Assembly: GCA_963785745.1 (NCBI GenBank)
Contig: CAWAWR010000009.1
Location: forward strand, 496,001-560,000
Reading direction: 5' to 3'
DNA length: 64,000 nucleotides
Source: VAZQ01 sp963785745
GTDB taxonomy: Bacteria; Pseudomonadota; Alphaproteobacteria; Rhizobiales; Xanthobacteraceae
The translations under genes were made by a program, and so were the position numbers. Below, piece after piece: positions 9,245 through 18,641 of this stretch (positions are counted from its first letter, which is position 1; every line of letters begins with the position of its first letter). Under the pieces are notes generated by a model that was given only the letters and a program-made list of their open reading frames with translations, searched no databases and was not told where the DNA came from.

Positions 9245-9883
9245 TCAGCCCTTGAGATAGGGGGCCAAGGCCTTCTCGAAGTCCTCGATCGAGAAGACGC
9301 GCGCCGGCTTGCCGTTGATGAAGAACGAGGGTGTGGACTGAACGTTGAGCTTCATCGCCCGCTGCCGCACGTCCTCAATGCCGTCGATCAGCTTCTGGTC
9401 CTGCAAGCACTCGTTGAAGGCCTGCTCGCTCATGCCGGCCTGCTTGGCGATGGCCAGCAGCGGGCCGAGCGGTTTTTGAACGAGCCATTCCTTCTGCAGT
9501 TGGAACAGGGTCTCGATCATCGGGAAATATTTGTCCGGACCGGCGCAGCGCGCCAGCAGGAACGCCGCCAGCGCGAGCTGGTCGAGCGGGAATTCGCGGA
9601 AGATGAATTGGACCTTGCCGGTGTCGATATAGCGCTTCTTGAGCTCCGGATAGGTGGTGGCGTGGAACGCCGCGCAATGCGGGCAGGTCATCGAGGCATA
9701 TTCGATGATGGTGATCGGCGCCTTTTCGTCGCCTTGCGCCATGTCGCCGAGCGGCCCGGCCTGGTTCAGCAGGGCTTGCGCATCGGCAGGGCCGACGAGC
9801 GAGATGTTGGCGAGACTGCCAAGAGCCACGCTCATGGCCAGCGCACTGGCGCCCAGGGAAAAGTCGCGACGGGTAATTTTCAC
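9245..9883 (-). CDS. DsbA-family thiol:disulfide oxidoreductase with Tat-like signal
   Basis: A periplasmic thioredoxin-fold protein (212 residues). The active site Cys67-Pro-His-Cys70 lies in EYASMTCPHCAAFH, and the cis-Pro loop is QSTPSFFING. The GTG start at 9883 is preferred over an upstream ATG because CGGAG lies 7 bases before it and because it places the twin-arginine motif TRRDFSLGA at the N-terminus. This suggests Tat export before cleavage near ADAQA. The family oxidises or isomerises disulfides in exported proteins; without a DsbB partner gene nearby the direction is unknown. It sits between dciA and smc. Confidence 0.9.
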   Translation of the reverse strand: MKITRRDFSLGASALAMSVALGSLANISLVGPADAQALLNQAGPLGDMAQGDEKAPITIIEYASMTCPHCAAFHATTYPELKKRYIDTGKVQFIFREFPLDQLALAAFLLARCAGPDKYFPMIETLFQLQKEWLVQKPLGPLLAIAKQAGMSEQAFNECLQDQKLIDGIEDVRQRAMKLNVQSTPSFFINGKPARVFSIEDFEKALAPYLKG

Positions 9884-10035
9884 TGAACGCTCCGTAGGTT
9901 GGATGGCCCGGTTCATGCCGTTGGGCAAGCGCGGTCGCTGCACCGCCGAATACGCCTATTTTGACCGCATCATTGTGGCAATGAAAGACCGTCCGGCAAG
10001 GACTTTTCAGGTGGTCACGCCGCTTTGATGAGGGG

Positions 10036-10542
10036 TCAGGACCTCGTGACCGCGGCGCCGAGACGCGCGAGCGCCTGCCGGAGGTTCTCGTCGCTGATCT
10101 CGGTGAGCGAGGACGCGATGCGCTCCGCCGCTTCGCGATCCGGCGCCGGCGGCTTTGGCTTCTCGCGCCGGCCGAGCGGCGCCTGCCGCAGCCGCAGGTC
10201 GGTCACCGCCTGCCAGCCGAAAAAGCGGTTCACGCGCTCGAGGATGATCCGCGACAGGTGCTGGATCTCGATGGCCGTGGGGCCTTCGACCCGCAGCACC
10301 AGCGTACCGGGCTGCTGGTCCTCGCTGCCGTAGGGCCGCGGCCACTGGATTTTCTCGGGCTCGCAATGGGCGGAGATTTCCGGCCCGACGATCTCGCCCC
10401 AGCGGGTGACCAGCTCGGTGGCCGCGAAGCCCTGCTTCGCGAACGCGTCCTTGATGGTGTTGCGCAGGATGTCGGCGAGCGGCCGCGCCGGCGTTTTCCA
10501 AAGCTTGTTTCCAGGCTTGTCCATGGCGCGCCGCTCTGTCAT
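10036..10542 (-). CDS. dciA: DUF721 / DciA-family protein
   Basis: A 168-residue product if started at MTERRAMDKPG. The core carries the DUF721 (DciA) features: LRNTIKDAFAKQGF, then VTRWGEIVGPEISAHCEPEKI, then VEGPTAIEIQHLSRIILERVNRFFG. DciA is the ancestral loader or regulator of the DnaB helicase in bacteria lacking DnaC or DnaI. An upstream in-frame ATG at 10623 is rejected because it would run through an intergenic palindromic repeat and overlap the divergent mutY start. It is first of the minus-strand trio dciA, dsbA-like, smc. Confidence 0.85.
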   Translation of the reverse strand: MTERRAMDKPGNKLWKTPARPLADILRNTIKDAFAKQGFAATELVTRWGEIVGPEISAHCEPEKIQWPRPYGSEDQQPGTLVLRVEGPTAIEIQHLSRIILERVNRFFGWQAVTDLRLRQAPLGRREKPKPPAPDREAAERIASSLTEISDENLRQALARLGAAVTRS

Positions 10543-10568
10543 GTCGGATCGCCATGACCCTAGCAGCA

Positions 10569-10617
10569 GAGCATCATCCCGAACAGTGGGAACCGGTTTT
10601 CGGATAAGATAATGCTC
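10569..10617. repeat. Palindromic intergenic repeat, family A, copy 1
   Basis: A 49-bp element with outer arms GAGCAT and ATGCTC and the core GTGGGAACCGGTTTTCGG. Related copies occur at 31871-31920 and, inverted, at 38167-38210. The family matches a palindrome known to be scattered in Bradyrhizobium/Rhodopseudomonas-type genomes. Here it occupies the whole dciA/mutY spacer, and its last bases contain the ATG used for mutY. Confidence 0.85.
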
Positions 10618-11704
10618 GATCAAAAATCAAACGCGCGGAAGCGTGCGGCGCCGCGGAGCGGCCCACAGCCGGGCGACTTGCTGGCCTGGTACGACCGCCA
10701 CCGGCGCGTGCTGCCATGGCGCGCGAAGCCGGGCGAGGCGATCGATCCGTACCGGGTGTGGCTCTCCGAAATCATGCTGCAACAGACCACCGTGAAAACG
10801 GTCGGGCCCTATTTCGCGCGCTTCGTCGCGCGCTGGCCGGATGTCGGCGCGCTGGCGACGGCGCCGCTCGACGACGTGCTGCGGCTGTGGGCCGGCCTCG
10901 GCTACTACGCGCGGGCGCGCAACCTGCATGCCTGCGCGCGGGCGGTGGCCGAGCGCGGCGGATTTCCCCGGACCGAAGCCGAGCTCACGACGCTGCCGGG
11001 CATCGGCCGCTATACCGCCGCCGCTATCGCGGCCATCGCCTTCGACGACCATGCGGTGCCGGTCGACGGCAATGTCGAGCGGGTGGTGACGCGGCTGTTC
11101 GCGATCGAGGAAGAACTGCCGGCCGCCAAGCCGGAGATCCAGCGCTTGGCGCAGACGCTTGCGCCGGACGCCCGCGCCGGCGATTTCGCGCAGGCGATGA
11201 TGGACCTTGGCGCGACGATCTGCACGCCGGTGAAGCCCGCCTGCGCGCTCTGCCCATGGATGGACGATTGCGCGGCGCGGCGGCGCGGCGATCCGCAGAC
11301 CTTTCCGCGCAAGGCGCCGAAGCGGGAAGGGAAGCTGCGGCGCGGCGCGGCGTTCGTCGCGGTGCGCGCCGACGGTTGCGTGCTGTTGCGCAGCCGACCG
11401 CCGAAGGGGCTGCTCGGCGGCATGACCGAGGTGCCGACGCACGGACTGGTCGCACGACTTCGATGACAAGGGTGCACTGAAAGACGCGCCGCGTCTATCT
11501 CGCGCCGCGCCGAAGTGGCGGCGTTTGCCGGGCGTGGTCACGCATGTGTTCACGCATTTTCCGCTGGAGCTTGTCGTCTACGCGGCCAAGGTGCCGCGCA
11601 ATGCGCGCGCGCCTGACGGTGCGCGCTGGATTTCCATCAGTGAGCTAAAGGACGAGGCGCTGCCGACCGTCATGCGCAAGGTGCTGGCGCATGCGCTGGA
11701 CTAG
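10612..11704 (+). CDS. mutY: Adenine DNA glycosylase MutY (one frameshift)
   Basis: MutY removes adenine mispaired with 8-oxoguanine. Seen are the catalytic-glutamate helix SEIMLQQTTVKTV, the helix-hairpin-helix LPGIGRYTAAAI, the Asp-bearing VPVDGNVERV, and the 4Fe-4S cysteines in C-X6-C-X2-C-X5-C spacing (CTPVKPACALCPWMDDC). The open frame stops at 11466, but the NUDIX-like C-terminal domain continues one frame over (RLPGVVTHVFTHFPLEL) to a stop at 11702-11704. One extra base near 11436 explains this; without it the junction reads PTTDWSHDFDD. The start ATG lies inside a palindromic repeat. The stop overlaps the convergent binding-protein stop by 3 bases. Confidence 0.92.
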
Positions 11705-12444
11705 CCCGGCTCCATGCCCTGCGCCTTGATGACGGGAATGGCCGTCGGTCCGGTGAGGAACTTGAGCAAGGCGCGAGCCGCGTCCGGCGCGCTCGAATTC
11801 GCGCTCACGGCACCGTCAAACGGAATGTAGATCTGGATGTCCGGAGGCAGGGGGCCGACCAACTCCACGCCAGGCGTCGTGAGGATTTGGGTCATGACCA
11901 CGACCCCGAGCTCAAGCTCACCTTTTGCGACAAGCTCCGATACGATGTCCGTGTTCGGTATCGTGACTTTCGATTTGATGGCGTCGGCAAGTCCAAGCCG
12001 TGCGACGAGCTCCGGGACGCCCGCCGTTGGCAGATAGCCGATCGATTTCGCATTGAGCAATGCACGCTTGAAAGCCTCGGTCGAACCGATATCGGGCTTT
12101 GGAGCGCCAGCGCGCACGCCGACACCGGTGCCCGAGCGGACCAGCCTGATACGGCTGTCGGCAATGACTTTGCCGCTTTTGACCAATCCATCCATCGTGC
12201 TTGGCGGACTGACGATCAGGTCGAACGGCTCGCCGGCATTGATTTGCTTGACGAAGACGGGACTAAATCCGGTGATGACGTTGAGCTTGTGCCCGGTTGT
12301 GCGTTCGAACTCCGGGCCGATTTCGTCCAGAACTGTCGCGATCGCTCTGGAAGTAAACAATTTGATCTCGGCAGCGTCGGCGCCGACCAGCGACGCCGTT
12401 GCTGCAATGATCACAACAAGTGTGGTGATCGCCATCTTGATCAT
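11701..12444 (-). CDS. ModA-like extracellular substrate-binding protein
   Basis: A 247-residue secreted binding protein of the molybdate-binding-like type 2 fold. A signal peptide cleaves near ADAAEI. The mature N-terminus IKLFTSRAIATVLDEIGPEFE is typical of orphan ModA-like proteins, and STEAFKRALLNAKSIGYLP is characteristic of the group. No ABC permease or ATPase gene is close, so the ligand and transport role are unknown. A paralogue with the same domain plan lies at 29864-30613. The two share APKPD, TEAFKRA and NAKSIG motifs. Confidence 0.85.
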   Translation of the reverse strand: MIKMAITTLVVIIAATASLVGADAAEIKLFTSRAIATVLDEIGPEFERTTGHKLNVITGFSPVFVKQINAGEPFDLIVSPPSTMDGLVKSGKVIADSRIRLVRSGTGVGVRAGAPKPDIGSTEAFKRALLNAKSIGYLPTAGVPELVARLGLADAIKSKVTIPNTDIVSELVAKGELELGVVVMTQILTTPGVELVGPLPPDIQIYIPFDGAVSANSSAPDAARALLKFLTGPTAIPVIKAQGMEPG

Positions 12445-12498
12445 GACGTCCTCCCAAACCGGCGTGCAATTCTGGTCTGCTCGCAGCCGCTGTCAGCG

Positions 12499-13329
12499 CT
12501 AGTTTCGCGCCGTCGCGGCCAGCGTCGGGAAATACTCCTGCAGCGTCTGCCATGCCGTCGCCTGCAGGAATGCCGCCGTCTCCTGATCGAGGCCGGCGGT
12601 GTATTTCAGCCCGGCCGGGGATTTCCGGAACAGCGCGCCGTAGGTGGTGGCGGCGGCGAGATAGGTGCCGGCCGGGCTCGGATGCCGCTTGTCGTCGACA
12701 TAGAGATTGAGCTGCGGCCGCCGTTCGATCGACTTGGCAAACGCCAGGCCCGCCGGAATGACGAAGGCGTCGCTGTTGTTGGCGGCGGTGGTGTAGGCCT
12801 CGGCCAGTTGCGCCGTCATCTCGGGCGCGTCGGCGTAAGCCCACGACATGAAGAACACCGGCTTGGTGCCGTACTTCCGCACGGTGTCGGCGTGCTGCTT
12901 CATCTGCTCGAAGAACACCGCCTTGAGCTGCGGATGCACCGGGCACTGGCTGCAATCCATCATGATCGCGAGATCGAACAGCCGCTCGATCTTGTTGAAC
13001 ACGATCTCGTTCTTGGTGTTGAACGAATAGCGTCCGACCGCATTGGGCCGGAAATACGAGCCGACATCGTGCCAGTCGGACCCTGAGCCCGAGATCGTCA
13101 CCGAGGTCGCGCGGAAGCGGTACTTGGGATCGGCGGCGTGCAGCAGCCGCGTGACCTGATTGTGCAGGCTGTTGTTGTAGTAGAAGAAGCTGTTGCCGAT
13201 GTAGATCGCCGAGTGCGGATGCTCGACGCCCGATTCCATCACCGTCGGCTTGACCTGCGCGGAGGCCGGCATGGTCGCGAGCGCGATCAGCGCGGCGCCG
13301 AGCGCGGCGGACATCCATGGCTTCGACAT
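12499..13329 (-). CDS. Secreted SGNH/GDSL-like hydrolase-type protein
   Basis: A 276-residue product. The start at MSKPWMSAALG has an AGGAAA ribosome site and opens a signal peptide cleaving near PASAQV. The mature part begins with IYIGNSFFYYNNSLHN, an SGNH block I-like strand where GNS would supply the nucleophile Ser. It also has TVSISGSG-like text (TSVTISGSGSDWHD) and a late DDKRHPSPAGTYLAA segment resembling block V (DxxH). This suggests an esterase or acetylhydrolase fold acting in the periplasm, but the substrate is unknown and the assignment rests on motifs only. Confidence 0.7.
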   Translation of the reverse strand: MSKPWMSAALGAALIALATMPASAQVKPTVMESGVEHPHSAIYIGNSFFYYNNSLHNQVTRLLHAADPKYRFRATSVTISGSGSDWHDVGSYFRPNAVGRYSFNTKNEIVFNKIERLFDLAIMMDCSQCPVHPQLKAVFFEQMKQHADTVRKYGTKPVFFMSWAYADAPEMTAQLAEAYTTAANNSDAFVIPAGLAFAKSIERRPQLNLYVDDKRHPSPAGTYLAAATTYGALFRKSPAGLKYTAGLDQETAAFLQATAWQTLQEYFPTLAATARN

Positions 13330-13394
13330 TGTGCGTTTCCTCGTGCTGTTATTTTCTGGGTTCCGCTTTGGAGACGAAGCGATAGCTCCGATCA

Positions 13395-14378
13395 CTATTT
13401 GGCCTTCACATTAGCAGCCTTGATCACCTTCGCCCACCGCTCTCCCTCGGTGCGCATGATGCCGGCGAAATCCTCCGGCGAGCCGCCGATCACGTCGAGA
13501 CCCGCGGCGGCGAATTTTTCCTTCAGCTCAGGCAGCGCCAGCGTTTCGTTGATCTGCTTGTTGAGCAGCGCGACGATCTCCTTCGGTGTTCCCGCCGGCA
13601 CCAGCACGCCGACCCAGCCGTCGCCTTCCATGCCGGGGAAGCCGGCTGCGGCGATGGTCGGGACTTCCGGCATCGACGACGACGGCCTTTTGCTGAGCAC
13701 CGCCAGCACGCGCAGCTTACCGTCTCTCGCCTGCGGCGCCGCCGCCGTGATCGAGGCGAAGCAGATCGGCGTGTGACCCGAGATCGTCGCGGTGATCGCC
13801 GGGCCGCTGCCGCCATAGGGAACATGCACGATGTCGAGATTGTGGGTGACGCGGAACTGCTCGCCGAGCAGATGCGACGGCGTGCCGAGCCCCGGCGAGG
13901 CGTAGCTGTATTTGCCGGGGTTGGCCCGGATGACCTCGATCAACTCCTTGACGGTCTTCGCCGGCACCGACGGATGCACCGAGAACGCCGAGGAGAAGGC
14001 GACGGCGAGCACCACCGGGTCGAAATCCTTGTAGGGATCGAACGCGACCTTCTCGAACAGCGACGGGTTGATGACGAGATTGTTGACGGTGATCAGGATC
14101 GAATAGCCGTCGGGCGCCATCCGTGCCGCCTGCGCGGTGCCGATATTGCTCGACGCGCCGGCGACGTTCTCGACCAGGAAGTTGCGGCCGAGGTTTTCGG
14201 TCAGCCGTTGGGCAATGAAGCGGGCAGGGATGTCGGTCGGACCGCCGGGCCCGAACGGCACGATGATGCGCACCGGCCGGGTGGGGTAGGCTTGCGCCCA
14301 TCCCGTCGTCGAGACCGCAGGGGCGGCGAGGCTGGCGGCGGCGGTTGCCGAAAGCTTGAGAAAATGGCGACGATGCAT
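13395..14378 (-). CDS. Bug-family tripartite tricarboxylate transporter substrate-binding protein
   Basis: A 327-residue periplasmic binding protein. The start is fixed at MHRRHFLKLSATAAASLAAP by a CAGGAGA ribosome site and a Tat-like signal; the frame stays open upstream but without meaning. After cleavage near GWAQAYP it has the Bug signature YPTRPVRIIVPFGPGGPTD, the ENVAGASSNIG motif and HVPYGGSGPAITA. No membrane components are nearby. It is divergent from the SMP-30 gene and may serve the same carbohydrate or organic acid pathway, but that is inferred from position alone. Confidence 0.9.
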   Translation of the reverse strand: MHRRHFLKLSATAAASLAAPAVSTTGWAQAYPTRPVRIIVPFGPGGPTDIPARFIAQRLTENLGRNFLVENVAGASSNIGTAQAARMAPDGYSILITVNNLVINPSLFEKVAFDPYKDFDPVVLAVAFSSAFSVHPSVPAKTVKELIEVIRANPGKYSYASPGLGTPSHLLGEQFRVTHNLDIVHVPYGGSGPAITATISGHTPICFASITAAAPQARDGKLRVLAVLSKRPSSSMPEVPTIAAAGFPGMEGDGWVGVLVPAGTPKEIVALLNKQINETLALPELKEKFAAAGLDVIGGSPEDFAGIMRTEGERWAKVIKAANVKAK

Positions 14379-14492
14379 TGGTCTTCTGTCTCCTGAGTTG
14401 CGGCCGGCAACCGCTAAGGTCACTATACAGGTGGGTCCGACAGCCAAAAACCGCAATAAAGCGGGGCCTGTGGTCCTAACGGGGGAGGCACC

Positions 14493-15492
14493 ATGCAATT
14501 CACGCGCCGAACCGTGCTCGGGGCGGCCGCCACCGCGGCGCTTATGCCTCCGGCGCATGCCTGGCAGGAGAGCGAGCGCTATCCCGATCCGGCGATCGTC
14601 ACCCTCGATCCGAGCTTCGCGAAATATCGTCTCAACAACGCCGGTGTCGAGCGCATCGCGACGGGAATGCGCTATTGCGAAGGGCCGGTGTGGTTCGGCG
14701 ATCAGCGCTGCGTGCTGTGGAGCGACATCCCGAATGATCGCATCATGCGGTGGGACGAAGAGACCGGTGCGGTGTCGGTATTCCGCAAGCCCGCGAACTA
14801 TCCCAACGGGCTGACCCGCGACCGCCAGGGCCGGCTTCTTACCTGCGAGCATGGCGCGCGGCGCGTCACACGCACCGAATATGACGGCTCGATCACCGTC
14901 ATCCTTGATCGCTGGGACGGCAAGCCGCTCAATTCGCCGAACGACATCGTCGTGAAATCCGACGAGTTCGATCTGGTTCACCGATCCGGTCTTCGGCATC
15001 ACCAGCAATTATCTCGGCAACGTGGCCAAGCAGGAATTGCCGACCAATCTCTATCGCATCGACAAGTCCGGCCGCGCGACCGTAGCCGCCGCCGACATCA
15101 ATCGGCCGAACGGGCTCGCGTTCTCGCCCGACAAGTCGAAGCTCTACATCCTCGAGAGCGGCGTAAACCCCCCGGTCATCCGCGTCTACGACGTGGTCGA
15201 CGGCGTGAAGCTTGCGAACGGCCGTCCCTTCATCACCACGCAAGGGGAGGAAAATCCGGACGGCTTCCGTGTCGATGTCGACGGCAACCTGTGGTGCGGA
15301 TGGGGACGCGGCGAGGCGCTCGACGGCGTGATGATCTACAATTCCGCCGGCAAGCGCATCGGCCGCATCGTGCTGCCGGAGCGTTGCTCCAACCTCTGCT
15401 TCGGCGGCGCCAAGCGCAATCGCCTGTTCATGACCGGCGGCCGCTCGCTGTTTTCGCTGTACGTCGGCGCCCAGGGCGCGCCCGGCGGCTAA
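14493..15492 (+). CDS. SMP-30/gluconolactonase family protein (one frameshift)
   Basis: A calcium-dependent lactonase of the six-bladed SMP-30/gluconolactonase fold. A twin-arginine-like leader (TRRTVLGAAATAA) suggests export. Seen are the metal-site Glu in MRYCEGPVWFGD, NYPNGLTRDRQGRL, NSPNDIVVKSD, then in the next frame RPNGLAFSPDKSKLYI and NPDGFRVDVDGNLWCGWG. The frames join near 14962, where one extra base turns a GATTC into GAGTTC; without it the text reads SDDSIWFTDP. The family opens sugar lactones. The RidA gene starts 14 bases downstream, so the two are probably co-transcribed. Confidence 0.88.
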
Positions 15493-15506
15493 CCAAGGAG
15501 ACCTAC

Positions 15507-15857
15507 GTGACCATTCAACGCTTTGAAACCGGCTCCCGCCTGAGCAAGATCGTCATCCACGGCGACACGGTCTATCTGGCTGGGTTGACCGCGGACAAGA
15601 CTGCGGGCCAGAGCGTCCACGCCCAGACGCAGGAAATCCTCACCGCGATCGACGGGCTCCTCGCCAAGGCCGGCACCGACAAGTCGAAGCTGGTGCAGGC
15701 GACGATCTGGCTGCAGGACATCCGCACCGTCGACGAGATGAACAAGGCGTGGGACGCCTGGATGCCGCAGGGCTGCGCGCCGGCGCGCGCCTGCATCGAG
15801 GCGCGGCTGCAATCGCCGGCGAAGATGGTGGAGATCCGGGTGACGGCGGCGAAGTAA
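15507..15857 (+). CDS. RidA family protein
   Basis: A 116-residue RidA/YjgF-type protein. The GTG start at 15507 follows AAGGAG by 6 bases and gives the expected N-terminus TIQRFETGSRLSKIVIHGDTVYLAG. The C-terminal CIEARLQSPAKMVEIRVTA holds the Arg that binds the carboxylate of enamine/imine substrates, and PARACIEA matches the conserved motif. RidA proteins hydrolyse reactive 2-aminoacrylate-type intermediates in the cytoplasm. It is linked to the SMP-30 gene. A second, divergent RidA lies at 17079-17504. Confidence 0.88.
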   Translation: MTIQRFETGSRLSKIVIHGDTVYLAGLTADKTAGQSVHAQTQEILTAIDGLLAKAGTDKSKLVQATIWLQDIRTVDEMNKAWDAWMPQGCAPARACIEARLQSPAKMVEIRVTAAK

Positions 15858-15984
15858 CGGCCGGCGCGAAAATGCCCATGGTTGCCGAAACGATCCGGTA
15901 ACCGACATGAATTTCACGCGTTCGGAGTCATCCTTCCGCAGGAATTCCTCTGGCATGCTTTGGGCGATGACTGCCGGAGGACGC

Positions 15985-17013
15985 ATGCGGCCGCTGCTGG
16001 TCCTGATGACCGCCGCCTTCACTGCGCTGGCGCCGATGGCGTTCGCGCAACTTGCCGACGATGACATCGCCGCCGAGCGGCGGCGCATGGAGAAGGAGAG
16101 CGGCATCGAGGCGCCATGCGCGATACCGAAACCGTCGGACGGAGCGCAGGTCATCATGGTGCGGGCGGCGGCTGAGGCGCTGTCCACGGTGACCATCGGT
16201 TCGCAGGACGTCGCCACCAGAACCAGCGCGATCGTCATCGAGCCTGGGCGCGAGCCGCTCTATCTGGTGATCGCGAGTCATCGGCCGACCATCTGGCGCA
16301 TCTCGGGCGCGGTCGAGCGGATCGAACAATTCGTGCTGGCGGGATCCACGACCGTTCCCAATCGCGGCGTACCGGGAGCGCCGCCGCTGATCGGGGCGAC
16401 CGGTGTGCCACGCGAGCGCGTGACGTTCCTGCGGCACCACCGATGCCTGCCCTCCTATCTTCCGTTGCACACCTGGATCGAGATTGCCGATCGATTCCTG
16501 AAATATGAGACCGGCCGCCCCAAGGGACTGCGTGGCGCCTATGGCGCACTCTCGGAGGTGTCGATCCCATCAGGCAAGTTCCAGCGGCTCCGGCGTGGAA
16601 CGATGCCGATGGTGGCCTACGATCGCAGCAATTCGGCAATGGTCATCGAAGGTGACGTGGACAACAAGGTCGTTCTTTCTGGCCGCAACGATCTCGACGA
16701 CGAGTTGACGCTCTTCATGCCGGGCGGCGTGGTCCGTCTCGACGCCGCGGCGGTTGTCGCGAGTGCAGCCGCGGAGCCCTACGAAGTGCTGCCGCAGCAG
16801 GCGGGTCTGATCCAACTCATGCGGACGGGGGCGCTCACCCGTGACGACGAGGGCGACTTCATCGTCTGGCGCAAGATCAGGTTGCCGGCCGAGCTCAATG
16901 GCGGGCACAAGTTCCGCGTCCGGCGCGGTGTCGAGCAGCCCGATGGAGTTCCGGCCCGCGTCTGCGTGTGGCTGGAAGAAACCGGCGCAGCGATGGCCGG
17001 CAGCCGCTGCTGA
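15985..17013 (+). CDS. Secreted protein of unknown function
   Basis: A 342-residue product not recognised as a known family. The ATG at 15985 follows CGGAGG closely and opens a clear signal peptide (MRPLLVLMTAAFTALAPMAFAQ), so earlier in-frame ATGs are not used. The mature part is soluble, with an Arg/Glu-rich start (AAERRRMEKES), a possible Cys at CAIP, and mixed beta-like content such as GREPLYLVIASHRPTIWRI. It ends in a single Cys. It stands alone between two RidA genes. Its coding texture is convincing; its role is unknown. Confidence 0.75.
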   Translation: MRPLLVLMTAAFTALAPMAFAQLADDDIAAERRRMEKESGIEAPCAIPKPSDGAQVIMVRAAAEALSTVTIGSQDVATRTSAIVIEPGREPLYLVIASHRPTIWRISGAVERIEQFVLAGSTTVPNRGVPGAPPLIGATGVPRERVTFLRHHRCLPSYLPLHTWIEIADRFLKYETGRPKGLRGAYGALSEVSIPSGKFQRLRRGTMPMVAYDRSNSAMVIEGDVDNKVVLSGRNDLDDELTLFMPGGVVRLDAAAVVASAAAEPYEVLPQQAGLIQLMRTGALTRDDEGDFIVWRKIRLPAELNGGHKFRVRRGVEQPDGVPARVCVWLEETGAAMAGSRC

Positions 17014-17078
17014 TCCGGTCTGCGGCCAAAACTCGGTGTTGGGCAGCTACGCGATCGAGTTGATGAACAATCATCCGG

Positions 17079-17504
17079 TCAGTCGATCACCGCCACCGCG
17101 TTGATTTCGACCAGGCAGCGCGGGTCGGTGGCAAGCCGCACCACTTGCACGGTTGTCGTTGCCGGCTTCGCATCCCGGAAGAATTCCGCCCAGACCCGGT
17201 TGAGCGCATCCTGGTCGGTGAGGTCGGTGCAGAAGCGGTCGGCGGTGACCACGTCGGCAAAGGTCGCGCCCACCGCCTCGAGCCCGCGCTTCAGATTCTC
17301 GAGTGCGGCGCGCGCCTGGCCTTCCATGGTCTGCGGCATCCCATCGAACTCCTCCGGCCGGTGCGGGTGGTGGTGATAGACCGGGGCCGCGGTCACCCCG
17401 GCAAGATAGATCGTCGTGCCGCCGCGGACCTTGATCGCCGGCGCGTAGGGCATCCACAGGTCCGGCGCATTCGGCCAATGGATGTGTTCGACGGTCTTTG
17501 CCAC
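17079..17504 (-). CDS. RidA family protein (second copy)
   Basis: A 141-residue RidA/YjgF-like protein with a longer N-terminus than the copy at 15507. Family elements are KVRGGTTIYLAGVTA, ARAALENLKRGLEAVGATFADVV, and the C-terminal VVRLATDPRCLVEINAVAVID. The usual Arg of the R-C-x-E motif is kept (DPRCLVEI). A His-rich stretch (YHHHPHRPEEF) between the first strands is unusual and might bind metal. It lies just downstream of the asparaginase gene on the same strand, with a 27-bp gap, suggesting an amino-acid-related operon. Confidence 0.86.
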   Translation of the reverse strand: MAKTVEHIHWPNAPDLWMPYAPAIKVRGGTTIYLAGVTAAPVYHHHPHRPEEFDGMPQTMEGQARAALENLKRGLEAVGATFADVVTADRFCTDLTDQDALNRVWAEFFRDAKPATTTVQVVRLATDPRCLVEINAVAVID

Positions 17505-17531
17505 GCCAGTGTCTCCTCGCTCTCGCCGCTC

Positions 17532-18599
17532 TCAATACTCGTCGAACATCCGCTGGATGTCGTCGGGTTTTGCCGTCGCGGTGAGCCCGAGCTGCAGCAG
17601 AATCCGCGCCTTCTGCGGGCTGAGATTGTCGGCCGCGACAAAGCCGGGCTCCTGCCAGTTGTCGTCGCGAATCACCCGGCCGGAACCGGTGCGGTTACTG
17701 CGCACGACGACCACGCCGGTTTCGTCGAACAGTGCCTTGAGCGCCTTGCGTGCGTTCTGCGTGTGGCCGGCGCCGGTGCCCGCCACGACGATGCCCTTGG
17801 CGCCCGCGGCCACCGCGGCCTTGGCGAGGTCGCCGTCGTCGCCGGCGTGGCTGTAAAGGATGTTCACTTTCGGAAACGCGCTGATCGCGGCGAGGTCGAA
17901 TTGCGACTGCGTCGTATGCTTGCGCAGCGGCGCTCGGTAGAACACGACCCGGTCGGGATCGGCATAGCCGAGCAACCCCCATTCCCGTGACTGGAACGTC
18001 TGCACCCGATAGGTGTTCGACTTGGTCACGTCGCGCGCGGCGTTGATCTCGTCGTTGGTGACAACGAGCGTGCCCTTGCCGCGTGATGCGGGATCGGCGG
18101 CGACGCGAATGGCATTGAGCAAGTTGACCGCGGCATCCGAGCTCAGTGTGCTGAACGGACGCTGGGCTCCGACGATGACCACCGGCTTCTCGTGCTTCAT
18201 GGTCAGGTTGAGGAAATAGGCGGTCTCCTCGATGGTGTTGGTGCCGTGCGTGATGACCACGCCGGCGATGTCGGGGTCCTTGAGCCGCGCGTCGACCATC
18301 GTGCCCAGAGCCTTGAGTTGCTCGGTCGTGTCGCAGTTCAGGAACTCGTCCGAATCCACGCTCACGCGCGCGAACTGCTGGACTTCCGGGATGCGCTCGA
18401 TCAGTTGCTTGCCTGTCAGGCGCGGCTCGCCGGTGGTCGCGTAGCGAAGGTATTCAAGCCGGTTCTTCGGGTTGCGCGGCAGCGTCCCGGTACAGGTGAA
18501 GACATGGACGCGCATCTGCGATCCCTTCTCTGGCTGCGCCGACGAAAGTGTTGGAATCGATACGACGACAGCGAGTGCCAATGCAAAGAGGGACTTCAT
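17532..18599 (-). CDS. Secreted type II asparaginase-like protein with altered catalytic motifs
   Basis: A 355-residue asparaginase-fold protein. The start MKSLFALALAVVVS follows GGAGGAAGG and opens a signal peptide (cleavage near SSAQ), hence a periplasmic location. Strong family blocks are VVITHGTNTIEETAYFL, KPVVIVGAQRP and VVTNDEINAARDVTKSNT, the last keeping the catalytic Lys. Two motifs deviate. The N-terminal TGGTIA loop reads TCTGTLPRN, and the usual HGTDT reads HGTNT (Asp to Asn). Activity on asparagine is therefore uncertain; a related amide substrate or a non-catalytic role is possible. A RidA gene follows. Confidence 0.83.
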   Translation of the reverse strand: MKSLFALALAVVVSIPTLSSAQPEKGSQMRVHVFTCTGTLPRNPKNRLEYLRYATTGEPRLTGKQLIERIPEVQQFARVSVDSDEFLNCDTTEQLKALGTMVDARLKDPDIAGVVITHGTNTIEETAYFLNLTMKHEKPVVIVGAQRPFSTLSSDAAVNLLNAIRVAADPASRGKGTLVVTNDEINAARDVTKSNTYRVQTFQSREWGLLGYADPDRVVFYRAPLRKHTTQSQFDLAAISAFPKVNILYSHAGDDGDLAKAAVAAGAKGIVVAGTGAGHTQNARKALKALFDETGVVVVRSNRTGSGRVIRDDNWQEPGFVAADNLSPQKARILLQLGLTATAKPDDIQRMFDEY

Positions 18600-18641
18600 G
18601 CCTTCCTCCATTGATTGTTGTTGTTCGGGCAGCGGCGTTTG

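Noticed and set aside
10036..10623. The longer dciA start at 10623
   Set aside because: The extra 27 residues translate a palindromic intergenic repeat and would overlap the divergent mutY start.
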